64,000 bases of DNA from assembly GCF_009720385.1 (NCBI RefSeq), contig NZ_ML769301.1, positions 372,001-436,000 on the forward strand, read 5' to 3'. The stretch is from Catellatospora vulcania (GTDB taxonomy: Bacteria; Actinomycetota; Actinomycetes; Mycobacteriales; Micromonosporaceae). The translations under genes and the position numbers were made by a program. The notes below the pieces were generated by a model, which worked only from the letters and a program-made list of their open reading frames with translations, did not search any database and was not told the origin of the DNA. Below, piece after piece: positions 37,424-44,751 of the stretch (positions are counted from its first letter, which is position 1; each line of letters starts with the position of its first letter).

Positions 37424-38494
37424 ATGACGCAGTTCCACTGGTTCCTGCCCACCTCGGGCGACGGCACCGAGGTCGGCTCGGCCACCGTCGCGGCCGGTGC
37501 CGCACGGCACGCCCGCACGGCGTCGATCGGCTACCTCGCCGACGTCGCCCGCGCCGCCGAGCAGTCCGGCTTCACCGCCGCACTGACCCCGGTCGGCGCG
37601 GCCTGCCCGGACCCGTGGATCGTGTGCGCCGCGGTCGCCCAGCACACCGAGCGGCTCAAGCTGCTCGTCGCCTTCCGGACCGGGTTCGCGCTGCCGACGC
37701 TGGTCGCGCAGCAGGCCGAGGCGTTCCAGGCGCTGTCCGGCGGGCGGCTGGCCCTCAACGCCGTCACCGGCGGCGACGGCGCCGAGCAGCGCGCGTACGG
37801 CGACTTCCTCGACCACGGCGAGCGCTACAGCCGCACCGCGGAGTGCCTGGAGGTCATCCGGCGGTGCTGGGCGGGGGAGAAGTTCGACTACCAGGGCGAC
37901 CACTACCGCGTCGAGGCCGGTGGCTTCGGCCGGGCGCTGGACCCCGCTCCGCCGATCTACTTCGGCGGCGCCTCCCCGGCCGCCGAGCAGGTCGCCGCCC
38001 GCCTGTCCGACGTGTACCTGATGTGGGGCGAGCCGCCCGCCGCGATCGGTGAGCGGGCCGCCCGGATGCGCGCACTGGCCGCCGAGAACGGCCGCACCCT
38101 GCGCCTGGGCCTGCGGATCCACGTCATCGCCCGGCCCACCGCCGAGCAGGCCTGGGCCGAGGCCGACCGGCTGCTGTCGGGTATGGACCCCGCACGCATC
38201 GCCGCCGCCCAGCAGCGGTTCGCCCGGATGGACTCGGTCGGCCAGGCCCGGATGGCGGCCCTGCACGGCGGACAGGCGGACAGCCTGGTCATCGCGCCGA
38301 ACCTGTGGGCCGGGGTGGGCCTGGTCCGCGAGGGCGCGGGCACCGCACTGGTCGGCAGCTACGCCGAGGTCGCCGAGCGGATCAGCGAGTACGCCGCCCT
38401 CGGTGTCGACGAGTTCATCCTGTCCGCGTGGCCGCACCTGGAGGAGGCCCGCCGGGTCGGCGAGCACGTGCTGCCGCTCGTGCGCACCGCCTGA
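37424..38494 (+). CDS. LLM class flavin-dependent alkanesulfonate monooxygenase (SsuD-like)
   Basis: 356 residues, ATG at 37424 behind GAGGAGA. The N-terminus MTQFHWFLPTSGDG and the central GGRLALNAVTGGDGAEQRAYGD and PPIYFGGASPAAEQVAAR blocks are SsuD-type, a TIM-barrel FMNH2-dependent monooxygenase that cleaves C-S bonds of alkanesulfonates to release sulfite. It is convergent with the ssuC-A-B operon; the two stop codons abut at 38494/38495 (TGA|TCA). Upstream, TCGGAAATGTAGGA at 37379-37392 resembles one half of the TCCTA-N9-TAGGA operator found before the other sulfur genes. Confidence 0.88.
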   Translation: MTQFHWFLPTSGDGTEVGSATVAAGAARHARTASIGYLADVARAAEQSGFTAALTPVGAACPDPWIVCAAVAQHTERLKLLVAFRTGFALPTLVAQQAEAFQALSGGRLALNAVTGGDGAEQRAYGDFLDHGERYSRTAECLEVIRRCWAGEKFDYQGDHYRVEAGGFGRALDPAPPIYFGGASPAAEQVAARLSDVYLMWGEPPAAIGERAARMRALAAENGRTLRLGLRIHVIARPTAEQAWAEADRLLSGMDPARIAAAQQRFARMDSVGQARMAALHGGQADSLVIAPNLWAGVGLVREGAGTALVGSYAEVAERISEYAALGVDEFILSAWPHLEEARRVGEHVLPLVRTA

Positions 38495-39316
38495 TCAGCT
38501 GTCACCGGTGCCGTGCAAGGCGCCGGGCGTTCGTACCGCGGCCAGGACGCGTGCCCGCAGCGCGGCGAACTCCGGCGACTCGCGCGCATGGTCGTCGCGG
38601 GCCAGCGCCGACGTCTCGTCCAGCACGACGGTCCCCGGCCGCGGGCTGAGCACGACGATCCGGCTGCCCAGCAGCACCGCCTCGTCGACGCTGTGGGTGA
38701 CCAGCATCAGCGTCTTGCCGGTGCGCTGCCAGATGCCGCGCAGCTCCTCCTGCAGCCGCTCGCGGGTCAGCGCGTCCAGCGCCGCGAACGGCTCGTCGAG
38801 CAGCAGGATCTTCGGATCGGGAGCCAGCGCGCGGGCGATCGCCGCGCGCTGCTGCATGCCGCCGGACAGCTCGTAGGGTCGCAACGCGCCGACGTCGGCC
38901 AGGCCGACGAGGTCCAGCAGCTGCTCGACCCGCTCGCGGCGGGCCCGCCGGGGCACGCCAGCCTCCCTGAGCCCGTACGCGACGTTGCCGTGCACGGACA
39001 GCCACGGGAACAGCCGCGGCTGCTGGAAGACCACGCCCCGGTCGGGGCCGGGCCGGGTCACCGGCTCGCCGCCCACGGTGATCTCACCGTGGGACGGGCG
39101 CAGGAACCCGGCGATCATGCGCAGCAGCGTGCTCTTGCCGCAGCCGGACGGCCCGACCACGGCCAGCGACTCACCGGCGGACAGCCGCAGGTCGATCCCG
39201 TCGAGTGCGAGCATGCGCCGGCCGCCGGAGCGGTACTCGTGCCGGACGCCCGACAGCGCCACCGCGGCCGCGATGGCGCTGTCGGGACCGGCCGCCAGGT
39301 CAGGCTGCGCCGGCAT
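38495..39316 (-). CDS. ssuB: ABC transporter ATP-binding protein, sulfonate/taurine type
   Basis: 273 residues. Walker A GPSGCGKST (55-63), signature ELSGGMQQR, Walker B ILLLDEPFAALD and switch His in VTHSVDEAVLL are all present. The chain type (PDRGVVFQQPRLFPWLSV) matches SsuB/TauB importers. The ATG at 39316 overlaps the last 17 bases of the substrate-binding protein gene, so translation is coupled. The far longer frame to 39598 runs antiparallel to nothing conserved and is rejected. It energises uptake of alkanesulfonates or related anions with the neighbouring permease and binding protein. Confidence 0.88.
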   Translation of the reverse strand: MPAQPDLAAGPDSAIAAAVALSGVRHEYRSGGRRMLALDGIDLRLSAGESLAVVGPSGCGKSTLLRMIAGFLRPSHGEITVGGEPVTRPGPDRGVVFQQPRLFPWLSVHGNVAYGLREAGVPRRARRERVEQLLDLVGLADVGALRPYELSGGMQQRAAIARALAPDPKILLLDEPFAALDALTRERLQEELRGIWQRTGKTLMLVTHSVDEAVLLGSRIVVLSPRPGTVVLDETSALARDDHARESPEFAALRARVLAAVRTPGALHGTGDS

Positions 39317-40352
39317 CGGCCAGCGCCTGGACGGCCAGGCCCTTGCGGTACGCGTCGAGGCCCGGGGCGGCGGGCAGCTTGCCCTGCTCGACCAGGAACT
39401 GGGCCGCGTTGTGCAGGTTCTCGGCCAGCTTGCCGGGCGCGGCCGGGGTGCCCAGGTAGTCGGGTCCGGCCTGCTCGGCGGCGTCGAGCAGGACCAGTTC
39501 GGACAGCTGCGCGCCGGCCTCGTCGGCGTCGATGTTGAGCTGGCGGCTGATGGCCTGGGCGGCGGCGGTCTTGTCGCTGCGGACCAGCTTGACGGCACGG
39601 TCCTGCTGCTGGATCCACGTCTTGAGGACCTGCGGGTACTGCTGGGCGAACGCGGTGCGCACCACGGCCAGGTCGGCGGTCAGCTTGCCCTTGCCGGCCA
39701 GCTCGCGGCTGGTGATCAGCACCTTGCCGGTCTTGCGCAGTTCGGCCAGCACGGGCGTCCAGACGTACGCGCCGTCGATGTCGCCGCGCTGCCAGGCGGC
39801 CTGGATCTCGGGCGGCTCCAGGTCGATGATCTTCACGCTGGAGCCGGGCACGCCGGCCCCGGCCAGCGCCGCCAGCAGGCTGTAGTGCGCCGTGGACGAG
39901 AACGGGGTGGCGACCTTCTTGCCGGCCAGCCCGGCCAGGTCGGCGATGCCCGGCTTGACCACGAGCGACTCGTTGTCGCCGATCACATCGAAGATCCACG
40001 GCACGGCGTACGGGATGTTCAGCGGCGCGGCCAGACCCCGGGCGACCGGGCTGCTGCCGGCCAGGCCGATGTCCAGGCTGCCGGCGAGGATCGCGGTGTT
40101 GACGTCGCCGCCGGAGTCGAACTTGCTCCACACCACCTTCGTGCCCGGCAGCGCGGCCTCCAGCCAGCCCAGATCCTTGACGATCAGGTCGCCGTTGGGG
40201 ATGAGCTGGTAGCCGATGCGCAGTTGCCCGGGCGCGCCGCCGCTGCCCGCGGGGGCGGGGTCGGCGTCGCCGGTGCAGGCGGCCAGCGCCGGGGCGGCGG
40301 CCAGGCCCAAGGCGCCCAGCAGCAGGCGGCGGCGGTCGATGGGACGGTTCAC
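39300..40352 (-). CDS. ssuA: ABC transporter substrate-binding lipoprotein, sulfonate/taurine type
   Basis: 350 residues from the GTG at 40352, which follows GAGAGGAA. An alternative GTG at 40382 overlaps the permease end. The signal DRRRLLLGALGLAAAPALAAC combines a twin-arginine motif with a lipobox, lipid-modified Cys26. The mature part starts LRIGYQLIPNGDLIVKDLGW, the SsuA/TauA/NMT1 periplasmic-binding fold. It captures organosulfonates outside the membrane. Substrate specificity (alkanesulfonate against taurine) cannot be told by reading, but an LLM monooxygenase next door favours alkanesulfonates. Confidence 0.85.
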   Translation of the reverse strand: MNRPIDRRRLLLGALGLAAAPALAACTGDADPAPAGSGGAPGQLRIGYQLIPNGDLIVKDLGWLEAALPGTKVVWSKFDSGGDVNTAILAGSLDIGLAGSSPVARGLAAPLNIPYAVPWIFDVIGDNESLVVKPGIADLAGLAGKKVATPFSSTAHYSLLAALAGAGVPGSSVKIIDLEPPEIQAAWQRGDIDGAYVWTPVLAELRKTGKVLITSRELAGKGKLTADLAVVRTAFAQQYPQVLKTWIQQQDRAVKLVRSDKTAAAQAISRQLNIDADEAGAQLSELVLLDAAEQAGPDYLGTPAAPGKLAENLHNAAQFLVEQGKLPAAPGLDAYRKGLAVQALADAGAA

Positions 40353-40374
40353 GGGGTTCCTCTCGTTGCGGGGA

Positions 40375-41187
40375 CTAGACACGCCCGCGCCAGGGGGTGA
40401 GCCGGCGCTGGGCGAGCTGGAGGAGGCCGTCGAAGGTCAGGCCGGACAGTCCGATCAGGATGATGCCGAGCACCACGACGTCGGTCTGGTTGTAGCGCTG
40501 GGCGTCGCGGATCATGCCGCCGATGCCCGGCACGCCGTTGACGGTCTCGGCGGCCACCACGGTGGTGTACGCGACGCCGACCGCCAGCCTGATGCCGGTG
40601 AGGATCTCGGGTGCGGCGGCCGGCAGCAGCACCCGCCACGGCAGCAACGCGCGCCCGGTGCCCAGTGAGCGGGCCGCGTGCAGGTAGTCGGCGGGCACGC
40701 CGCGCACCGCGTCCGCGGTCGCGACGGCCACCGGCGGCAGCGCGGCGAGCATCAACAGCCACACCTTCGGCGCCTCGTCGATGCCGAACCAGATGACCAG
40801 CAGGCTCAGGTAGGCCAGCGGCGGCAGCGTGCGCAGGAAGGTCACGGCAGGGCCGAGGACGGTGTCCGCGGCCGGGACGAGCCCGATCAGCAGGCCGAGC
40901 ACCAGGCCGCCGCCGATGCCGTACGCGCAGCCGAGCGCCATGCGGCGCAGGCTCGCCCACAGGTGCTCGCCGAGGGAGTAGCCGGCCCAGCCGGTCTGCG
41001 CGGTGTCGGCCAGCCCGGACGTCGCCAGGAACTGCTGCCACACCGACTGCGGCGACGGGACGAACACCGGCGGCCAGATCTCGGCCGCGGCGACCGCCCA
41101 CCAAGCGGCGACGAGCAGCACCACGGCCCCGGCGCGCAGGGCGGCGCGGCGTATGGCGGGGCGGCTGGCGGCGAGGGCATCGGGCAC
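40375..41187 (-). CDS. ssuC: ABC transporter permease, sulfonate/taurine type; apparently leaderless
   Basis: 270 residues, about six membrane helices, with the EAA-type loop (AARSLGTGRALLPWRVLLPA). First gene of the operon (order permease, binding protein, ATPase). The GTG at 41187 has no ribosome binding site; instead CAGGCT (41199-41194) sits 6 nt upstream as a possible -10, which would put the transcription start at the GTG itself. The TCCTA-N9-TAGGA inverted repeat ends 22 nt before it. The same geometry recurs at 50104. Leaderless mRNAs are common in actinobacteria. Confidence 0.87.
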   Translation of the reverse strand: MPDALAASRPAIRRAALRAGAVVLLVAAWWAVAAAEIWPPVFVPSPQSVWQQFLATSGLADTAQTGWAGYSLGEHLWASLRRMALGCAYGIGGGLVLGLLIGLVPAADTVLGPAVTFLRTLPPLAYLSLLVIWFGIDEAPKVWLLMLAALPPVAVATADAVRGVPADYLHAARSLGTGRALLPWRVLLPAAAPEILTGIRLAVGVAYTTVVAAETVNGVPGIGGMIRDAQRYNQTDVVVLGIILIGLSGLTFDGLLQLAQRRLTPWRGRV

Positions 41188-41209
41188 GCGCCGAGCCTGC
41201 CCCCACTAA

Positions 41210-41228
41210 TCCTATCGGTCAAGTAGGA
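41210..41228. promoter_or_regulatory. sulfur-locus operator, copy 1 (TCCTA-N9-TAGGA)
   Basis: TCCTATCGGTCAAGTAGGA. The arms TCCTA/TAGGA are perfect, and 15 of 19 positions match the operator at 50127-50145. It lies 22 nt upstream of the ssuC start codon, in the -35 region, and 56 nt upstream of the divergent UBP zinc-finger frame opening at 41285. Confidence 0.7.
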
Positions 41229-41320
41229 ATTACATAGTGGGACGGCCTGCGGCAGGGCGACGGCCCTGACATGCTGAGGGTGCGGTGGCCGTGCATGCCG
41301 CCGCGCTGGGTGGGTCAGCT

Positions 41321-41674
41321 ATGAAATATGACGAAACAGTCATCGATCCGAGCGTGCCGCCGAGCGGCACGGGATGTGTGGAGTGCGAGGAGGTCGGCGG
41401 CTGGTGGCTGCACCTGAGACGCTGCGCGTCCTGCGGTCACATCGGATGCTGCGACAACTCCCCGGCTCAACATGCCACGGCGCACGCCAAGGCGACCGGG
41501 CACCCCGTCATCCGCAGTTTCGAACCGGGCGAGGACTGGTTCTGGGACTACCGGACGGACTCGTTCATGCACGGGCCGGTGCTCGCGCCGCCGCTGCATC
41601 ATCCCCTCGATCAGCCCGTGCCCGGACCACGCGGCCGGGTGCCCGCGGACTGGCGGTTCCGACTCAACCCGTGA
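41321..41674 (+). CDS. UBP-type zinc-finger protein
   Basis: 117 residues from the ATG at 41321; an in-frame GTG at 41285 would add 12 residues. Pattern CVECEEVGGWWLHLRRCASCGHIGCCD, then HATAHAKATGHPVIRSFEPGEDWFWDY: Cys and His residues form the ZnF-UBP/HIT-type cluster known from ubiquitin-specific proteases. In actinobacteria, small stand-alone UBP zinc-finger proteins are common and of unknown function; ubiquitin is absent, though Pup exists. It is divergent from the ssu operon and convergent with the JmjC gene, with no obvious link to either. Confidence 0.85.
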   Translation: MKYDETVIDPSVPPSGTGCVECEEVGGWWLHLRRCASCGHIGCCDNSPAQHATAHAKATGHPVIRSFEPGEDWFWDYRTDSFMHGPVLAPPLHHPLDQPVPGPRGRVPADWRFRLNP

Positions 41675-41684
41675 CAGGTCAGGG

Positions 41685-42902
41685 TCAGGCAGGCACCATG
41701 ACCGCCTCGCGCAGCAGCCGCCGCACGAGCACCAGCTGCGACTGCTCGTCCAGACCGGGCAGGTCGCCTACGCGGACGGCAGGACCGTCCAGCAGCACCT
41801 GCACGGCTGGGTCGCATTCGGACGGGTAGCCGATGGTCCGGTCGGCGAGCTCTATCCGCCCCTGCTCGCGCACGAGGCGCAGGCCGGGGCGCGGCCGCAC
41901 GCGGCTGTCGGCGGTGAGCGCGTCGGCGTACGCGGCCTGCGCCACCGGGCGGATCGGGCCCGGACGGTGGGCGGTCCACTGGCCGGCGCGTAGCCGGCGG
42001 GCGACGTCGTCGGGGTCTGCCTTGGCGGCCGCGTCCTGCAGCGCCTGCACGGTGGCGGCGAGGTGGGGTGCGAGAGCGGCCGGATCGGTCAGGTCCAGGC
42101 CCAGCGGCAGGCCGGCCCGCAGCTGCGGGTCATCGGCGGCCAGGCCGAGCAGCGCCTCGACGAGGCTGTAGCGGGTGGGCCGGCGCAGCCCCAGGGTGAT
42201 GTGCAGGCTGGTCCGGTCGACGGCGGCCGCGGCGTGCAGCCAGCCGCGCGGCAGGTACAGCACGTCGCCCTCGTCCAGCACGTGGTCGAGGTACGGCGCG
42301 CCGGTGGCCGACGCGGCGACCTCGTCGGCGTGACCACCCCACGGCTGGCGTTCCAGCGGGTCGGGGTACACGGGCTCGTGCACCTGCCAGTGCTTGACGC
42401 CGGACACCTGCAGCACGAACACGTCGTGGGTGTCGTAGTGGGTGGCGAAGCCCTGGTTCCCGGCGGGGGTGAGGTAGGCGTTGGCCTGTACCGCGCAGCC
42501 CAGCTCGCGGGCCAGGTCGAGGCAGAAGGCCTGCAACGGCGGCCAGATCCGGTGCAGCCCCTGGAAGATCAGCGTGGCGCCCGCGGCGAGCTGGGCCAGG
42601 ACCCTGTCGTCGCGGACCTGGTCGGACACCTCGGCGCCCAACCCCGCCCCGCCGGTGAAGTTCCGCGCGGGCACCACGGCCCCCGCATCGGCGATACGTA
42701 GAAAGGGCGTGCGCAGGCCGCGTTCGCTGAGCAGCTCGTCCACGGCGGCGAGGTCGAACAGGTCGTCGTGGCGGCCCGTGCGACGCAGCAGCGGGCGTAC
42801 GCCCCAGTGTTCCTGCTCGAACTCCGCGGGGTCACCCACACAGCGGCGCAGCGCCGACCCGTCAGGGCCGGACGCTGCGCCTTGGTCGTACCGGTCAGGC
42901 AC
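41685..42902 (-). CDS. JmjC/cupin_4 2-oxoglutarate oxygenase (RoxA/MINA-like)
   Basis: 405 residues from a GTG at 42902 that overlaps the end of the upstream repeat-peptide gene by 8 bases. The JmjC/cupin_4 core has NFTGGAGLGAEV near 81-92, THYDTHDVFVLQVSG with Fe ligands His155 and Asp157, and GDVLYLPRGWLHAA with the third ligand His223, then the winged-helix-like C-terminal half. Family members hydroxylate Arg or His residues of ribosomal proteins (bacterial YcfD on uL16, human MINA/NO66). Here the tight overlap with a His-, Asp- and Gly-rich repeat peptide suggests that peptide as a dedicated substrate, though ribosomal protein hydroxylation remains possible. Confidence 0.85.
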   Translation of the reverse strand: MPDRYDQGAASGPDGSALRRCVGDPAEFEQEHWGVRPLLRRTGRHDDLFDLAAVDELLSERGLRTPFLRIADAGAVVPARNFTGGAGLGAEVSDQVRDDRVLAQLAAGATLIFQGLHRIWPPLQAFCLDLARELGCAVQANAYLTPAGNQGFATHYDTHDVFVLQVSGVKHWQVHEPVYPDPLERQPWGGHADEVAASATGAPYLDHVLDEGDVLYLPRGWLHAAAAVDRTSLHITLGLRRPTRYSLVEALLGLAADDPQLRAGLPLGLDLTDPAALAPHLAATVQALQDAAAKADPDDVARRLRAGQWTAHRPGPIRPVAQAAYADALTADSRVRPRPGLRLVREQGRIELADRTIGYPSECDPAVQVLLDGPAVRVGDLPGLDEQSQLVLVRRLLREAVMVPA

Positions 42903-43104
42903 CGCCGTCCGCTCCGCCGTCGTGCTCGGCCGAGTCGACCGCGTCGTCGGCCCCGGCGTCCAGGGGGCCCTCCAGGTCGACCGCCCCGCCGTCGGCCCCG
43001 CCGTCGTGCTCGCTCGGGTCGACCTTCTCGCCCGCTCCGGCGTCGTCCGGACCCTCGGTGCCAGGTGTGCCCGTGGTCGTCAGGTCGTCATCGTTGATGC
43101 TCAT
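42895..43104 (-). CDS. small acidic tandem-repeat peptide, candidate modified-peptide precursor
   Basis: 69 residues, ATG at 43104 after GGGAGG. Residues 1-16 form a leader-like segment (MSINDDDLTTTGTPGT). Residues 17-41 and 45-69 are two copies of a 25-residue unit, identical at 19 positions, each ending EHDGGADGGA; the second copy ends exactly at the C-terminus. The sequence is highly acidic, with no Cys, no aromatic residue and a single Lys. The stop codon lies inside the start of the JmjC gene, so the two are translated together. The organisation, leader plus repeated core plus an oxygenase, resembles a ribosomally synthesised, post-translationally modified peptide, but I do not know this family. 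Confidence 0.7.
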   Translation of the reverse strand: MSINDDDLTTTGTPGTEGPDDAGAGEKVDPSEHDGGADGGAVDLEGPLDAGADDAVDSAEHDGGADGGA

Positions 43105-43258
43105 GCCGTGCCTCCCGGTGGTCTGCCGCCAACAGGCTGATCTTTTCCACGACCGCGACGCCCTAAACGTCGGCGGCCGGGCGCGCCCGGCTCCCTGCCG
43201 AACTGGCACCATGGCACGTGTCGTAGACCGCGCGTCGTGCACACCTCAGGAGTCCCTC

Positions 43259-43675
43259 GTGCCCATGATCCAGCTGACCGCGCCGACCGGCGCGCTGACG
43301 CCCGCAGGCCGCGAAAGCATCCAGAAGACCCTGGCCGCGGTGCTGCTGCGCTGGGAGGGCGCGCCCGACAACGCGCTCTTCCGCAGCCTGGCCTGGACCT
43401 ACCTGCACGAACTGCCCGCCGGGGCGCAGACCACCGCCGAGGACGACGCGCCCCGGTTCCGCGTGGAGATCACCGTCCCGGTCGGCGCGCTGTCCGAGCG
43501 CCGCAAGGCTGGCCTGGTCGCCGAGATCACGACCGCGGTGCTGGACGCGGCGGGGCTGACCGACGCCGACGCACAGCGCGTCTGGGTCCTCATCCACGAG
43601 CAGCCCGAGGGCACCTGGGCTGCGGGCGGGAAGATCGTGCGCCTCGCGGACCTGGTCGCCCTCGCCGCCCAGTAG
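43259..43675 (+). CDS. tautomerase-superfamily protein
   Basis: About 138 residues. I start at the GTG at 43259 because CAGGAG lies 6 nt upstream and because it places proline as the second residue (MPMIQLTAP); Pro after cleaved Met is the catalytic base of the tautomerase superfamily. The ATG at 43265 would lose it. The sequence resembles fused or extended 4-oxalocrotonate tautomerase/MIF-type proteins, with RFRVEITVPVGALSERRKAGLV in the middle and EGTWAAGGKIVRLADLV at the end. Substrate unknown. Divergent from the repeat-peptide gene and convergent with the sulfonate operon. Confidence 0.75.
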   Translation: MPMIQLTAPTGALTPAGRESIQKTLAAVLLRWEGAPDNALFRSLAWTYLHELPAGAQTTAEDDAPRFRVEITVPVGALSERRKAGLVAEITTAVLDAAGLTDADAQRVWVLIHEQPEGTWAAGGKIVRLADLVALAAQ

Positions 43676-43686
43676 GCCCCGGCCGA

Positions 43687-44751
43687 TCAGTCCCGCAGCA
43701 GCGGCAGCAGCTGGTCGCCCTGGCGTCTGATCTCCGGCAGGTAGGGGGTGTCGGAGAGCACGAAGTGGGTGATGCCCAGCTTCTGGTACTTGCGCAGCGA
43801 AGCCGCCACGTCCTCGGCCGAGCCCACCAGCCAGGTGGTGCCCGCCCCGCCGCCGCCGAACCGGCCGGGCGCGGTGTACAGGTTGTCGTCCAGCACCTCC
43901 CCGCGCGCGGCGAGGTCGAGCAGCCGCCGCTGGCCGACGGCGGCCCGCCAGCGCGGGTCGTGCGCGGCGGGGTCCTGCCCTTCGGCCATCTTCGCGACCT
44001 TGGCTTCGGCGTCGGCCCAGGCCTGCTCCGTGGTGTCGCGGACGAGCGTGGTGATCCGCAGCCCGAACTCCAGCGGGGCATGCTCGCGTCCGAGCTTCTG
44101 TTCGAGCTGCCGGAGCCGCTCGATCCGCTCGCGTACGCCGTCGCGCGGTTCACCCCAGAAGAGCTGGACGTCGGCGTCGGTGGCGGCCACCTTCTCGGCG
44201 GCCTCCGACGCGCCACCGAAGTACAGCCGGGGGTGCCTGCGGTCGCCGCGCACGACCGTGCGGGGCACCACGGTGGCATCGGTGACACTGAAGTGCTCGC
44301 CGTGGTGGGTCACGTGGTCCTCGGTCCACAGCCGGCGCACGATCCGGAGGAACTCCCGGGTACGGTCGTAGCGCTGGGCCTGGTCGCCTTCGGTGTCGCC
44401 GTACGCGGCGAGATTGTCCTGGCCCGACACGATGTTGACCAGGACGCGCCCGCCGGTGAGATGGTCCAGGGTCGCGGCGGCGGAGGCGAAGTGGGCCGGT
44501 CGCCAGTAGCCGGGCCGGACCGCGATCAGCGGCTGGAACGTGGCGGTCTGCGTGGCCAGGGCGGTGGCGACGGTGAAGGTGTCCGGCCGCCCCCAGCCGG
44601 TGCCGATGAGCGCGCCGCCCCAGCCGTGCTCCTCGAGCGCCTTCGCCTGGCCGACCAGGGTCTGCAGGCTGTTGTGGTCCTCGACGACGTCGTCGCCGCG
44701 ATGGCCGGGCCGGGCCTGGTTGGGGATGTACCAGAGGAATTCGCTGCTCAT
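43687..44751 (-). CDS. ssuD: LLM class FMNH2-dependent alkanesulfonate monooxygenase
   Basis: 354 residues, last gene of the 50104-43687 operon. MSSEFLWYIPNQARPGHRGDD starts at the ATG at 44751, which overlaps the aldo/keto reductase stop codon as ATGA. GGRVLVNIVSGQDNLAAYGD and RHPRLYFGGASEAAEKVAA are SsuD signatures. It oxidises alkanesulfonates with reduced FMN and O2, giving aldehyde and sulfite. A dedicated flavin reductase (SsuE) is not in the operon, so reduced FMN must come from elsewhere. A frame extending to 45330 is a shadow of the neighbour gene. Confidence 0.9.
   Translation of the reverse strand: MSSEFLWYIPNQARPGHRGDDVVEDHNSLQTLVGQAKALEEHGWGGALIGTGWGRPDTFTVATALATQTATFQPLIAVRPGYWRPAHFASAAATLDHLTGGRVLVNIVSGQDNLAAYGDTEGDQAQRYDRTREFLRIVRRLWTEDHVTHHGEHFSVTDATVVPRTVVRGDRRHPRLYFGGASEAAEKVAATDADVQLFWGEPRDGVRERIERLRQLEQKLGREHAPLEFGLRITTLVRDTTEQAWADAEAKVAKMAEGQDPAAHDPRWRAAVGQRRLLDLAARGEVLDDNLYTAPGRFGGGGAGTTWLVGSAEDVAASLRKYQKLGITHFVLSDTPYLPEIRRQGDQLLPLLRD

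Noticed and set aside
39317-39598. N-terminal extension of the first sulfonate ATPase frame
   Set aside because: Overlaps the binding-protein gene in another frame, is Pro/Ser/Arg-rich and unrelated to ABC ATPases; the ATG at 39316 gives normal length.
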